A DNA stretch of 64,000 nt, from contig OX419755.1 in NCBI GenBank assembly GCA_948567375.1, positions 38,259,001-38,323,000 on the forward strand. Reading direction: 5' to 3'. The notes under the pieces were generated by a model, which ran no database searches, was not told the DNA's origin, and saw only the letters and a program-made list of their open reading frames with translations. This DNA is from Lunularia cruciata. Its lineage: Eukaryota; Streptophyta; Marchantiopsida; Lunulariales; Lunulariaceae. Below are positions 12,678 to 26,507 of this stretch, in pieces. How positions within the stretch are numbered: the first letter of the stretch is position 1; every line of letters starts with the position of its first letter. Made by a program: the position numbers and the translations under genes.

Positions 12678-14568
12678 TGTGACAACCCGGCAAATATCAC
12701 TTTTGCGGCAATCGGGTAAGTAAAGTTTGTTCCCGCAGAGATACGAGTCAAAATTGGTCAAATACGAAGCAAAGTAACGATTAAGTTCTTCTTGATTGCG
12801 TCTTTAATCTCTCAGGTAGAAACCACACCCAGAAGAGAGTAATAAGCACTGACTCGCAGTCTTGTCACGAATTAACACTCCTTAATTACAAATCCATCAA
12901 TTCTTTCCAAACAATCTTGATTGTGATGATTCAGGCTCTCCCAAAAACGGCACTTCACTGCAAAGACTTTGCCTCAGAATTGTGTTCCACCCCTCCACTG
13001 AAGGCACAACTTCCTCGATCGAAATTGCTTCACATCAACTTCATACTGCACTCCCAAATGCAGAATCCTACCAACACTACAATTCCTCTCAGATCTATCA
13101 AGGCATTGCTTTGATTGCACTTCACTCAGGATCAAACACACAGAATTAAGATCAAGGCTGTGGAATCCAACATCCAACAAGCACTATGACTTGCACTTCA
13201 AATTTCTCCAAACACTCACAAACACAATTGCAAAATTGATACTCGAAATCAAGCTCAAGCGACGAGCACTGCTTCACAGCACTTTGCTTTATCTATTCTC
13301 AGAAATAATGAGCACTGAACAACAATTTCCTGCGAATGCCACTCTTAAATAGTGAAGCAATCAACAATTCTAACAACTATACCGTTCTACAACAACTGTT
13401 CTAACCTGTAGATCCGAAATGACAATGCACCTCTTCATATCTGCCCCTTCAAATCTCAAATTGGTTACTAATCTGATCCAATGTCTACTTCTTCCTCGGC
13501 TTTCACACCCGAACCCGAAGTAATCTTACTTCCTACAACATTTTCCTCGGGTTTCACATCTCCTACTTCTTCGACCAGATCCAGCAATTCTCTTTCCTGA
13601 TCTGAAATTGCACTAATGGGTAATCTATCTAACTCTTCATCTTTCGACCCACTCTTCTCTAATGTGTCAAATGTCAAATCCGAAGACACTTGCACTCCTA
13701 TCTCTCTTACCTTGGGTTTAACTATTATCAATTCTTTTGCTAATTCTATTGTGTCATCATCAAGAATTGTAATTGAAACCATGAATACACTATCTACACC
13801 TTCAATTTGTAACCCACTTTCTCCTAATCACTCATGTCACTAACCCAAAGACACTTATTGTCTGATCTTGCACTTTGGGTTTATTCACTACTGCTACTTC
13901 TTCTTCAATTCATGTTCCATCTTTAATCAAGACTACAATTGAAGGCATGGGTATCTTAATTATCTTCTTTCCATATTCTAACTTCCTCTAATCCCTCTGG
14001 CAAAACTCCCAAAGTCACCTTCACTGCACTCCGAGGTCCGACTACCTCTGATTTAGTCATCTTCATCTTGAGGCAAAGTCTCATGACCCGAAGTCACCAA
14101 AGTACAAAGTACGAAGTCACATTGACCCGAAGACACTTTGACCCGAAGTACATCTACTCAAGAAATTTCAAATGCTTGTTACTTCTTCTACAGACCTCCA
14201 AACTTTGCGATTTTGGTGGCAATGGAAAGCACTGAACAAGACGCTTCCAACGAGATATAGCACGCTTGATTTGGAGTTGTGGTTACTGAAATATGGCCCC
14301 CGCAAGAATCCTGACCTGCAACTTCTATTTCTCCTTTGGGTTTGCCCACCTTAACGTTTGATCCGAGTTTTTCCCTCCTCTGACACAAAGTAAGCTTCTT
14401 TGGGTCTGATCCAAATCGAGCACTTCTTCCTCTTACATGAAATTGACTTCCTCGGGTCTGATCAAAACACAAGTTTGAACTCATTTCTTCTCCATTTGGT
14501 TTCAATTTGGTTTCAGCAAGGCATTTCTTCTTATAAACTCGTCCAAAATGAAAAATGTGGGTACCACA
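12678..14568 (-). mobile_element. Complete family B unit (1.89 kb) with 5 bp target duplication
   Basis: Starts tgtgacaacccgg and ends gggtaccaca. Both flanks carry ggtga (12673-12677 and 14569-14573), an exact 5 bp target duplication, so the unit is bounded. The ends form the short inverted TG...CA typical of LTRs, yet its first 700 bp and last 700 bp are not direct repeats of each other. It therefore behaves as one long solo LTR. A CTATTTAAGA site (reverse strand of 13343-13352) lies about 675 bp from the 3' end in element sense. Confidence 0.75.
13468..13782 (-). CDS. Family B ORF fragment, acidic protein of unknown function
   Basis: 104 codons on the minus strand. It contains VREIGVQVSSDLTFDTLEKS followed by DEELDRLPISAI. 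The block V-x-E-[VI]-G-V-Q-V-S-x-D...E-L-D-[RK]-L-P-x-[SN]-A-I is shared with 26114-26398, which supports real ancestry as part of the B ORF. The segment is strongly acidic towards its C terminus (KAEEEVDIGSD). No known domain is recognised. It is the C-terminal end of a longer ORF that is broken upstream, so expression is doubtful. Confidence 0.4.
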   Translation of the reverse strand: MVSITILDDDTIELAKELIIVKPKVREIGVQVSSDLTFDTLEKSGSKDEELDRLPISAISDQERELLDLVEEVGDVKPEENVVGSKITSGSGVKAEEEVDIGSD

Positions 14569-14573
14569 GGTGA

Positions 14574-16771
14574 GGTAAACCCAAAAAATCCATGTTTGAG
14601 TTTACCTTAAATCTGATCTGATCAATTGAGTTTGTGTATTGAAAATCAAGGTGTTAGAGAAGAGATTATGATTAGGTATTTTGGTGATTTCCCAAGTTAT
14701 TGGTTTGAATCAGTCTATGAAACTTCCAATATTGTTGATAGTTAGGTCTTACACTTTTATGCAAAGGTTTCATATGAATTACTATGTTGGTTTAGTGTTG
14801 ACTCACTATAGTATAATTGGTAAGAATAGGTTATTCCCTTGAGGATCCAAGTTGCAAATAGCTAAAATGAGATAAATAGTGACATAATGATGACAATCTA
14901 TAAATTCATGCTTAACCTCTTGGGCAGCATTATTTCCAAAAGAGTGTAATGTCACCAAGACAAGTGAGACTACAAAATGCTAAGCAATCTACTCTCTTAT
15001 GTACTAAAAGTTCAAATCTAAGAGATTCCTAAGAAAGGATGAGTTCATTCATAACAAATCTCTCTTTATTCTAGAATCTCTCTGCTCATTGGTCATTTTT
15101 CTGAGCTCCAAACTACCAAATTGTGGCTTATAGGAGCTAGAATTTGCTCATTACTCTCACCACAAGACATAAAAATGCAACCTACTACCTCTCTGCACAA
15201 AATTATCAAGACCCATTTGATAATTTTGCAAACTAAACTAGAGTTAGGGATTTCAGAACTTACATCACTCTAAGGACTACAACAGTGACCACATTGATTC
15301 TTTCCAAAAGGCACAAGGTTATGAGAGTCTGAAACAATCTGTGATGCTTAATCCTACATAGGAGTGTTACTTGACAAGATGTCGGGCCTTCATAGGCATG
15401 TTATCATATCATTCTTGACTTGAGCCAAACTCCTAAAGAGATGTACTCTATTTCTACATGAATGTGTTATTTCACTCCAATGCTTTGCTTTGTACCTCAA
15501 GATTTGTCACTCCTAAATTAGTTGATCATACATTCATTTAGAGGGTAGACTAATACACATACACCAACTCATGAGTCTTGATGGTATAAACTTTGTACTT
15601 ACTTGCAAAAGAAGAATGCACCAAATGGACCCGTGAACATTATGCTTAAGCCTTTTATGCATTTCCTACTCGGTTGTGGAAAGATCCAATGGCTATAATG
15701 GATGAAAATTTCCTAAGTACATCTAAACTGCTAAATCTTGGTCATATCTTATCCTAACCCTAAACCTAATGGTAAGTAGTTATAGCAATAATTCCAACAA
15801 ACTAACATGACATATTGGGTTAGCCTAGGTACCTATTTACAAAGTATGTATATCTAAAAACTTCCTAAGACTACAAAAATGAAAATGTTGATAGTATGTA
15901 CAAAGTACTATCTCATTTTTAAAGAAAATAATGCCAACAACTATATTTGTAAGGCTAGGCTCCAATTGTTATTCCTTGATGAGAGAGGCAAGTGGTCCTT
16001 GGGATGAACTCTCAGCCTCCTTGAACTAGGTCTGCAAGCTCCATTTCATAGCCATCCACTTTTCATTCAAATCTGGTTGAGCCTCCTCAAATAGGCATTA
16101 GTGTGTCTCTAGAGTTTTGTAGTCAATGCTTTGAAATGCTCTTTTGAGTATGTCTTCCTCTTCAACATGTCAATTTGAGTGTGTAGATCCTTTGCCTTTG
16201 TTTTTTGGAAGGTCTTATTTTCTACATGCTCCAATTGGCTGAGTAGTTGGGCGGTTGTGTGCCCAATAGTTGTGAGTAGCTCTCATCATTTATTCTCTAT
16301 ATAAGCTTGTTTAGCATTGAGATTGTTAGTCATCTCCTTACAAATCCACTTGTCTTACTCCAACATCTTCTCTTATTGTCATTTAAGGTTGGTAGATAGG
16401 TTAGAGATGCAAAGGTCAGTCAGCTATTTTTGGTTGTCATATCTGGTCTCAACTGCCTTCACATCCGCTTGGACCATTTCTAGCTCATTTTATAGTGCTG
16501 CAATTTTTTCTTCTTGATTTTGTATCTCTTCCTCTTGTTGAATTCACTAGTTGAAGACCTATAGGCTATAGACTAGTTTTCAACCTCCTTCTTTAATTAA
16601 CCCCTGGATTAGCTTTTCATACTCCTCTTTCCATTTTAGTTCCTCTCTTTGGAACTAACTCCTTGCGGCACTCCTCACTTTCCTTGTCCTTCTTGTTTGT
16701 TTTGGATTTGACTAGATGATGAAAGTGGTGGATGAGGACCATTGGTCCTTCATTTTTGGATCTAGTTTCTA
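14574..16771. other. No recognised gene; weak minus-strand coiled-coil remnant
   Basis: 14574-15940 shows nothing beyond short chance frames. From about 16720 down to 15960 the minus strand is rich in E, K, Q and L codons with several stops, resembling the K/E-rich ORFs of the B family, but I could not align it convincingly. Confidence 0.4.
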
Positions 16772-17980
16772 TGTAATACATTTAGATATATATAGATTAT
16801 CTAGAGAGGCTTGGCAATATCTTTATGGATATTATATAAAATGGTCTAAGTAGATCATATAGAGATATCAGCAAAAGAGTACTTCTACTAATAGGGTATA
16901 GGACAAAAACACTAAAAAATTCAAAGCCAATTTTGGAGACCTAAAAAAAATAATTAGGCCTCAAAAATGGAATTCTCTGCCCTTTGGGAGAGAAGGCAAA
17001 GGGGGAAAAGGCAACACTTTCTCTCCCTTGTTTTTCTTGTTGAGATCCTTCTAATGAGATTTCACCCATGTTTTTTTGAGCTTCCTACAAGAAGATTCTC
17101 CAAAGATTCCCTTTGGTCAAACTTGTTTGTCAAACCAAATAAGACAAGGATCTACAGATCCAATCCATTTAGCTAATCTAATGGTGTAGCTTGCTGGCAT
17201 GTCACCAATCCATGTAGCATGTGGAATACCTCATACATTGGAAAGAGTAATCATTGTATGATGCAACATGGGAGTCCACAACTAACTTGACCAATGCACT
17301 AGTGTTAGTGCAATCTTTTGAGCATCAGCTTTGCAACAACCTTACATCTTAAAATGGGGGAGGTTTGTAATACCATTAGCTAGAAAAATTATCTAGAGGT
17401 GGAAATTGGCTTGGTGATATCTTTTGGGATGTTATATATGATGCTCTAAGTAGATCAAATAGAGGTGTCACCAAAAGAGTACTTTCACTAATAGGGTAGA
17501 GGCCAAAAACATCCTAAAAACTTCAAAGCTAATTTTGGAGGCTTAAACAAAAGAATCAAGCCTTGAAAAATAGAATTTTATCCCCATTGGAAAATAAAGT
17601 AGAGGAGGTAAAGGTTAAAAATACTCCACCCTTGTTTATCTTATTGAGATCTTTCCAACAGTACCTCACCCATACTATTCTGATCTTCCTACAAGAACAT
17701 TCCCTAAAGATTCCCTTTGGTCAAATATTTTTGACCAACCAAATAGGACAAGGACCTATTAAACCATAAACCAATCTATAAACCTAACCAAAGGGTGTAG
17801 CTTGCTGACATATCACCAATCCATATAATTAATCCAAGGGTGTAGCTCCCTTTGAAGGTCTTCTTTTCTATATAATAAAGACAAGGTGCTCCTTTGGAGC
17901 ATTAGAGTATTGAGGAATGGAACCTTATGCTTCTTCTCTTATGTTTCTCTTGGGGTTTCTCTTATCCTTGGAATGTTACA
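16772..17980 (+). mobile_element. Remnant of a family C LTR element, plus sense
   Basis: Two family C LTRs in direct orientation: 16772-17217 (truncated at its 3' end, starts tgtaatac) and 17366-17980 (starts tgtaatacca, ends gaatgttaca). The 148 bp between them ends in aaaatgggggagg, a good polypurine tract directly before the second LTR. This marks 17366-17980 as the 3' LTR and shows that the internal region has been deleted. The second LTR has a TATA-like ctatataataaag near 17868. Confidence 0.75.
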
Positions 17981-19317
17981 TTTTGGTATATTGGCAAAAT
18001 TTCTTTCAATTCTTTTGTTACCGGTGTCATGGTATGAATGGTGTAGGCTTCTATTAGCCAAGGAAAAGAATTTCCATCCTTGCTCAATTGTCATTATAGG
18101 GGCTCTCATTGTGGCCCAAAATGTTTATCTCTAGTGCTTTGTGAGCTAGAGCCACTTTCTTGTTCATAGACGCTTTGTTGCTGTTGGTTAGGGTTATTGT
18201 ATCAACAATGATATCATCTTTGTTTCTCTATCCTTCCTATCTTGGGGATAGCAATGGTTGTCTTGCAAGTTTTGTTGGACTTTGGCGTGATGTCTTTGTC
18301 TCATTGTCATTGGTCTCTTTCACAAAATCCACCACCGGGCAAGTCAACATTTCAATCTCCATTTCATTTTGTAATATGAAGATTCTCCCTTGTTAGGAAC
18401 CAAAGTGAAGACTAGAGCAAAGGTTGGGAGGGCAGGTTTTGCAATTGATGTCTTCTTCTTGTTCATTGGAAGTAATTCATTTTTTACGACCAGGGGTGAC
18501 AATTGGGCCTTGTCATTTGGTCCTCCTCCTTTTCTCTTATGGGTGACAAAACTCATGTGAAGGAGTCCTTGCTCTCCTGACTTCATGCTCTAAGTAGCTG
18601 CAATAACTTGTTTGTTAGCCATCCCCATTCCTTGCAATAGACAATCCTCTTGAATCAACTTGTATGACCTAGCTTTAATCCCGCTATCCTTTGACAAAGA
18701 TTCCAACTCTTGAGGTCATTTTTATTTCTTGGAGGCTTGAACTTTCACTTGTGTTATAAGTGTCTTTGATTGAATGATAATGGAGTTTTATGTCTCCACA
18801 CCCACATAAACTTTCCAATTTGAGCCTACTCTTCATCTACGTCATGATGTTTAGTGATCTCCTTAAGCAAGTCTGGGTATCCATTAAAGTAAGCTAGATG
18901 GTGTAGGTGGGATGGGAACTTCTCCTTCTTGTCTATCAAGAGGTTCATGCCAATGTAGAACTGAACAATGAAGGGGTCACAATGGTGATGGAACCTTTAG
19001 TCATGTCGTCCAAAAACTTGATGACTTGTTCGTGAAATGTTTTGGCCCAACTCATTGGCTTTTGCTTGTGTACAAGTTGGAAAAAGTTAGCTTTGTTTTG
19101 GTTTATGTAGTTTTTTTTTCATTTCAAAGAAAACAACCACATTATCTTTTCAGTGATGGTTTGACAAGTAGGTTCCTTCATATATTTGATCTTATACCCA
19201 TGCACCGAATGTTCTCTAATGAATGAGTCATTAATTCTCCCCTTTAGTTATTTGCTAGGAAGGCTATGCAAAGTATCGATATGAATTCCCCCAAATAGCA
19301 AGCAATCTATGCCCAAC
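17981..19317. other. No recognised gene; transposon-like filler
   Basis: Contains short opposing frames (18160-18396 plus, 18344-18586 minus) without recognisable motifs. The minus-strand sequence appears to continue beyond the LTR-C insertion at 19318-19911 into 19912-20360, suggesting one older minus-sense element split by that insertion. Confidence 0.4.
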
Positions 19318-19911
19318 TGTTATGTTTCAAGGATAGGAGAACTTCCAAGAGAAACACAAGAGAAGAAACACAAAGCTTCACACTCAATACTTTGATGCCC
19401 CAAAGGAGCACCTTGCCTTTATTATATAGCAAAGAGGATTCTCTCAAAGGAATCTCCACCCTTGGATTGGATACATGGATTGGTGACATGTTAGCAAGCT
19501 CCATCCTTAGATAAGTTGCCCACATGGGTGACATATCAGTTCTTGTCCTATCTGGTTGATCAATCAACCAAAGAGAATATTTAGGGAATCTTTCTATAAG
19601 AGTCTTAAAATTGCATGGGTGGGGTACCGTTGGAAAGCTCTTTACAAGACAAAAAAAGGGGGAATAAAGGCCAGCATTTCATTCATTGGGGGGGGAGAAA
19701 ATTCCTATTTTTGAGGCCTACTTCATTTGTTTAGGCCTCCAAAATTGGCTTTGAAGTTTTCATGTTATTTTTCACTCTTGCCCTATTAGTAAAAGTACTC
19801 TTTTGGTGATACCTCTGTCTGATCTACTTAGTCCGTCATATACAACATCCTTCAAGATGTTACCAAACCAATTTTCACCTTTAGGTTATATGTCTAGCTA
19901 TTAATAGTACG
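19318..19911 (-). repeat. LTR-C copy, probably solo
   Basis: Reverse complement of the family C LTR: it shares gatgccccaa(a)ggagcacctt, a ttattatatag TATA region and the ttggtgatacctct block with 59960-60694. Flanks ccaac (19313-19317) and gcaac (19912-19916) may be a duplication with one mismatch. Ends are eroded. Confidence 0.7.
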
Positions 19912-21848
19912 GCAACACCCATTGCTAGTGATCCTCCATCCACATCATGGGATATCCTCATAATGATTTCCCACTCAAATTCTCTACATTTTCACAAATT
20001 TCTTATAGCATGGCTACATCCGCAAGACCCCAATCCCATAGCAAGCAGTCTATCTTCCTTTTCTTGATGTAGTCGGTCTGATGTAGACAGTTCTCATTTG
20101 GAAATATCAAGTCTTGTTCAAGATTTCTACCACCTTGGCTCTTCTCAACTCAATTTCCCTTCTTGGAGTTTGTCCCACCATGATTGAATATTTGAATTCT
20201 CTTGACAATGCAATTCCTTGATCTATTCTACAATTTTTCTTCTTGAGCTCTTGACAGTCTTGACAAAATTTGGCAATCCAAGCTAGAAATTGCTTGCATA
20301 ACATCACAAGAGATGTTGGTTGTGGAGAAAGAAATGCAACAATTGGAAAAGTGAAAAGTGAAAAGTGAAAATTGAAACTATAGAAAGGTTTGACTCATGG
20401 AATGGTGTTAGCCTTTTTATAGTCCTAATGGAGTAAGGTCTGACTTTCTTTTTTCACAGCGGTTGGTAAACGATTACAATTGTCCATCACATGTATGAGC
20501 CCAAGCGCAAAGCGGTCACAAATGGCAACGCGTGTATCTTTTCATGTGATCATGAAATGATGGTAGAAATTTGTGTATTTTTGTATTGTTGGAAAGTCAT
20601 GGTGGCTCTTGTTGTCCCACATAACTTTGTGAAGTCAAGGTGTCTTCATAGTGGAGCAAGTCATTTTGTTTAGCAAGCTTGGTCATAGGCTCCATGGAAT
20701 GGAAACAAAATGGGTCCAACTTCAAAATAGGTTGGGTAGCCTTGTAGGCCCATTTTGTTGAGGCATCCCATACCTTTATATCATGGGATTATGACTCCAT
20801 GCAAACCATTACTTCCTACAAAGGATACTTCTTGATGTATGAATTGGACTCTAATATAACAAAAACAACAAAAGAAAAGAAAAGCAAGGATAAAAAAAAA
20901 GTGGGTAATTTCTTAAATGGAGAATTCAAGGTCTTGGATCATGTTTCCTTGTAGAGCTCAAAAGTAAGCCATAAATGGGAATTGACTCATATCTAGGGAT
21001 TTGATTTGGATACAGCCATCAAACTTTATAAAGGTTTAGCCAAGAGTAAAATGAACTATTGTCTAATATTTTGTTGGCTTAAGGCTTATAGATAGTGAAA
21101 TTTGGTGCAAGAAACTATGTTAGAAATACTAGTGTAAGCTAAGTGGAGCAATTTGATCTCAACTACAATTGAATGCTGCATCTTTTATTTGAAGTCATGA
21201 GTGAAGGTTATACCTTTCTAAGAATTGTATTATTATTTACATGAATCCTTGGGCCAAAACTTCACCAAAATTTATGCAAGAATTAATACTTGAGCCTTAG
21301 TTAGGGTTTGAACTATAAATATTAGGCAAAGTTTAAGACCTTGTTAAAATATTTGTAGTAGTCCAATTGAGATTCTCTTTATATTATCAAAACTTTTATC
21401 TTATAAGTTATTTATTTTATCTTAGAACCTCTAACATAGCTATTGGGAGAAAGTTATTTTCATTTGAATCTCATAAAAAATTTATCATTAAAAGATGTTA
21501 AAAGTCCAGCTCTTGGAAGCAACTCTTGGAATATAAATGGAGAATAGGTCATGGACTGAGCAAGTGCTCATTGAAGCAAAATATTATCAAAATCATGGAA
21601 GTTGTTATTTTTCTTGTTTTTGTATCTTCTTTGTGCTTTGTATGCCTAAGGTTCCGATGGTTGGAAAACTAGTGGGCTCAACCTATTAGTGATAGGTCTA
21701 CATGAAAACTTCTATGCACAAACTCCATAGCTAAGCACCTTGTGTGTTGCTAGAGAGAGAAAAGAAAAGTACAACAACACTTGAATGAAGAACAATTAGT
21801 GAGATAAGCATGAATTGGTGATCATAGTGCAAAGTTTTGTAACACCAT
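19912..21848. other. No recognised gene
   Basis: A minus frame at 20107-20307 (66 codons, rich in K and R) has no recognisable domain. 20360-21848 is AT-rich with no open frame of note. The left end of the plus-sense B copy should lie somewhere here, but I could not find its TGTGG terminus. Confidence 0.4.
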
Positions 21849-23147
21849 GTCATCCAAGAAAAGGAAGATAGTGGCTAAGGTTGAATTGTGGTCTCTTAGA
21901 GTGGAGAAATTGGAAAAATACTATTATACCAAGTACATCATTGCAAAATGGGTATTGTTCTTGCTATTGATTTGGGATTTCACATACCTCTCAATGATGT
22001 AGGAGATTTGAGAGAAGTAGAACCCAAACTTTACTGAACTTAGACGCAATGTGTTTGCTTGAATAGAGTGCATTGGCAAAAGGCCCTTGAAGATGCAACT
22101 TCTACTCCAAGAGCAATGTACCTTGACCAAGAGTGGCCTCAAACAATGGAAGAACTAGCCAAAAATTTTGAGGCATTTTTTAAAAAACAAGAAGATAGGG
22201 AATTTTGTGAAGGTGAATGGGTATCACAATCCTAAGAAGCATACCATGGTAACATCAATCATGAAGTTATTCAAGTTTATGGGTTGACATGATATATGTC
22301 AACATAATCAGGCCGCATTCATCCAACTTTTGCACAAAGGCAATCTTATGGACTAGGCAAAGATGTTTTATCAATAAACCAAGGAATTGACAAAGAAATT
22401 GCAAACAAGCTATGGAAATACCTTCATCTTCCCATTGGCATTACACTTTTACATCAAGATGAAGTTGCTAAGAAAGGATAAGAAGAAGCTATTTCTTGCC
22501 CATCCCAACCATTGGGGTACCACTAGTTGCAATCACTACTTTTGTACCTCCAAATATGTAGTAGAGGTATAGAAGTACAAAGAGGTGTTGCAAAAATACC
22601 AAAAGACAAGAGGCGGGTAAAGATTCTGAATACCATCAGAGCTTGAGAAGAAGAAGAGCATAATCACCATACAAGTGACAATTCCAAAGAAGCACAAGCC
22701 TAACCAACAAGTGATTGATGACTCCTCAAAGGATAGAAGCTCCAACCCAAATGACGAGTTGAGCTCAAAAAGAAATAATGAAGGTAACCAAGGATTAGAG
22801 GTTACTCCTTATGTGAGACATGTGCAAGAGTAGGCAAGAAGAGGAGGAAAATCCCCAATTTTAGAGCACTCACCTTTGATACAAGTAGCTTCTATCTCCA
22901 AGATTGAACTCTCCTTAGACCAAGAGAAAGGGGTTGCAAACTAGAACAAAGAAGTATAGTCCACCCTTGCAAAAAGAATGGAGGTGGACCATCCAAGAGA
23001 CACCTTCTAGATAAGGGGAAGATGCTAGATGAAGAAGAGCAAGATATCCTAATCTTGACATTATGCAAGCACACAATCAAAAACCCCAAGATAGATGTCA
23101 AAAATGTCTTGTATGACACAAGTACTTTGGGTCAATAGGCAAGGGAC

Positions 23148-23833
23148 TATGAGCCGGCCTGTCTCTCACTCAAGATGAACCTCTAATGGCTATTATGGTA
23201 GCGCACCATGGACTAAGAAGGCAAGGAACCCAACTCCATCATACTCCTCCAAGGCTAACACTCCAAGACTCAAGACATTGCTCGCTAGAGAACTCAATGA
23301 GAGAGATAGTTGCAAATGAAAGGATGATGAGTACCTCCTCATCCCTTGTTTATATACTTGTGAAATAGTTACGCACTAAAGTTTCTATTTACCAAAGCAA
23401 CTCAAGTTACTAGGCTAAAAGTCAAGTAAAGTCAAAAAGAATAAAGGAATATCCATCCACATAGGCATATTCCACTTAGAATGTAATCTTATCTTGACCC
23501 AACAACTAAGTCAAGGATTCCTTCCCATGGGCTATCCTTGGACTATAGAAGAATCCAAAACAAAAAGGCTTGTGGGCCCAAGAGTTCTCAATTATTTCCT
23601 CAAAGCCAAACACCTAGGAATAATACCAAGTCAACACACTAGAATCCAAAATAGTGGTGCTCATCTTTTCCACCTCCTCTAAAGTAAGGTCCCCTCTATT
23701 TTAGCTATGAATAACTTTAGCTAATCATGACTAATGTAGAACCATCCTTTATCTATATAAATAATATCTCTCTAAGTACTTGTTATACTAAGCTAAATAT
23801 CAAAATACCACACACATGCACAAATGGGTGTTC
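23148..23833 (-). repeat. Solo LTR-A with 5 bp target duplication
   Basis: Full-length LTR-A relative, starting tatgagccggcctg (canonical tgtgagcc with one change) and ending gggtgttc, where the usual final aca is eroded. It is flanked by gggac on both sides (23143-23147 and 23834-23838). It interrupts the plus-sense B copy and has no internal domain next to it, so it arose by LTR-LTR recombination. Confidence 0.88.
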
Positions 23834-26507
23834 GGGACCAACTAGAGAGAGAGTTACCACAAAAGCAAAAGACTTGTATAATGAGCTCAAGAAGAAGAAG
23901 GTCAAAGGAGGAGAAGAGATCTACAAGTAAGGAGAAGAGTTAGTACAAAAATGAAGAAGTACCCTTGACTACAAAAGAGTTGCTGAAAAAACAAGAGAAT
24001 TCTACCCAAGCAAGGGTAGATGAGAAATCAAACCAAGAAGGAAGAGCAAGGTCATGCTCCAAAGAGGTGCCACTAGTGAAGAGCATCCCAAAAGCTCCAA
24101 GTGTAAATAATGACACCCAACAAAGGGAAGAAAAAGGGAATGTCAACTAGAGGAGGGAAATCCTTTGGGATTGACACAAGGACAAATCAAGAGCCAGCCC
24201 TAAGATTTTTGCCAATGTCCATGTAGGTTATCCATACATTGGGACCAACCTTAAAGATGATGGAAGATTTACTCCCTTTCTACCATGAGATACAACCCAA
24301 TGTCAATGATTACTCAGGGCTGATAGAGTATCTACCATACTCTATCCAGAGCACCATTTGGGAGAATAATGAGATCACAAAGGAGCTAGGGAAGCCTAAG
24401 AAGATATCATGAAGCTAAAGGAGCAACTTGCTACTATTGAAGAAAGATATCATAAGCAAGAGCATCAATTGAATCAAAAAGACTACATGGTAGACCAATA
24501 GGACCTCACCAACTCAAGGAGCAACCCCCAATTGAAGAAGAGAAATATTGTGAACAAGAGTAAACCTTGAGGAGAAGTGACATAGATGTGGTAGCATTTA
24601 TGGAGCAATTGGAAGCTAACTCTACACAAAAGATCCACAAATTGGAAAAATAGCTTGCAAGTCAGTAGAAAGATCTCAAATTCATGTAATGCAATACAAG
24701 TATTATGTGAGCATGGAGAACCAATGGAAGAAGGAAAAGATTGAACATTAGAGAAGCATGTTATGGAGTTGTGGAGGATAAAGGCCAAAATCAGCGTTAT
24801 GAAGGTAGCAACTAACCAGCAAAGGCAAGGCAACTGACCAGCAAATCCATAATGGTGATTGATTGTATGGAAGGAGGAGATGCTCTTGTTTGGAATTACC
24901 TGTGGAGTAGATGGACAAAGAGCCAAAGAAGGCAATCTAGAAGGGATTGAGGTGGAAGAGATTACTGCAAGCTGCACCTATAGGTTCAAGCAAGGTGAAG
25001 GAAGAAGAGGCAAGCTCAGAAGAGATGATGTTGAAGGTGAAAAACTCATGACTTTGGGGTAAGGCTCCTATTTAAGAAGCACCAATGGAGGTCAATTACA
25101 AAGACAAAGAAGGAGAAAAATACTTGGATGGAGTGGAATACTTGTCAACAATCATGTGTCCATTGTTGATGCAATTAAAGAAGAAGAAGGAGATACAAGA
25201 AAATCATCTGGAGGTGAAGAACAAGCAAGAAGTGATGAAGTATCTACTCAAAGGAACATGCAAACTGAAGGTAAGTGTGGCAACCCGGCAAATATCACTT
25301 TTGCGGTAATTAGGTAAGTAAAGTTTGTTCATGTAAAGATACTAGTCAGAACTTTCCAAATACAAAGCAAATAGTAACAATGTAGTTCTTCTTGGTTGCA
25401 TCTTTAATCTCTTAGGTAGAAAGTATCCAAACTCCAAAAGAGAGTAACAAGCACTAGATTTCAGACTTGTTACAACAATTTGTCACCCATAATCACGAAT
25501 CTTTCAATTTTTTCCAAACAAATTTAATTGTGATGATTCAGTCTCTCCCAAAAATAGCTACTTCATTGCAAAACAACTTCACCTCTGAATTGTGTTCCAC
25601 CCCTCCACCAAAGGCACAACTTCCTCTATTGAAATTGTTTCACATCAACTCAACGTTGCACTCACAAATGCAAAATATTGCCAACACTACAATTCCTCTC
25701 AGATCTAACAAGGCATTGCTTTGATTGCACTTCACTAAGGATCAAACACACAGAATGAAGATCAAGGCTGTGGAATCCAACATCCATGAATCACACTGAC
25801 TTGCACTTCAAAATTATCTCAATACTCACAAATACAAACACAAAATTGATACTCAGAATTAAGCTCAAGTGACGAGCACTGAAATCAACACTTTGCTTTA
25901 TCTATTCTTATGAATATGAATATTGAACAACAACACATTGCGATTGCCTCCTTTAAATAGTAGAGAAATCAATAGTTACTAACAAAAATATTGTTCTACA
26001 ACAACTCTACCAACATGTAGATCCAAAATGACAATGCACCTCTTCATATCTCAAATTTGTTACTACACTGATCCAATGTCAACCTTGACTTCAGCTTCCA
26101 AACCCGATGTTCCTTAAAGCATTTTTCCTTCTTCAGGTCTACCTAATTCTACTCCTAACTCTTCTATTTCTACTATTTCTTCACTACAAACTACAATTGC
26201 ATTGGTGGGTAACTTATCTAACTCTTTATCTCCCAACCCACATTTCTCTAATATCTCAAGTAATTGATCCAAAGACACCTGTACTCCCACTTCTACTACT
26301 TCAAACTTCCTTGTTAATTTTACCTCACTACAAAGTCTATCCAAGTCTGTTCTAACAAGATCTAATTTGAGACATACATTGTCTCCTACCTCTAACATCT
26401 TCCTATCTACACAATCTTACAGACAAATCAACAAATTGTTCTCTGTATCCTTTGCCTTCCTCTTTCTCATCTTCTGCATTAACAACTTCAACTCATGCAG
26501 TCTGGCT

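Noticed and set aside
24483-24977. 164-codon minus-strand ORF, leucine- and phenylalanine-rich
   Set aside because: Antisense of the K/E-rich plus-strand family B sequence; the hydrophobic composition follows from reading lysine/glutamate codons backwards.
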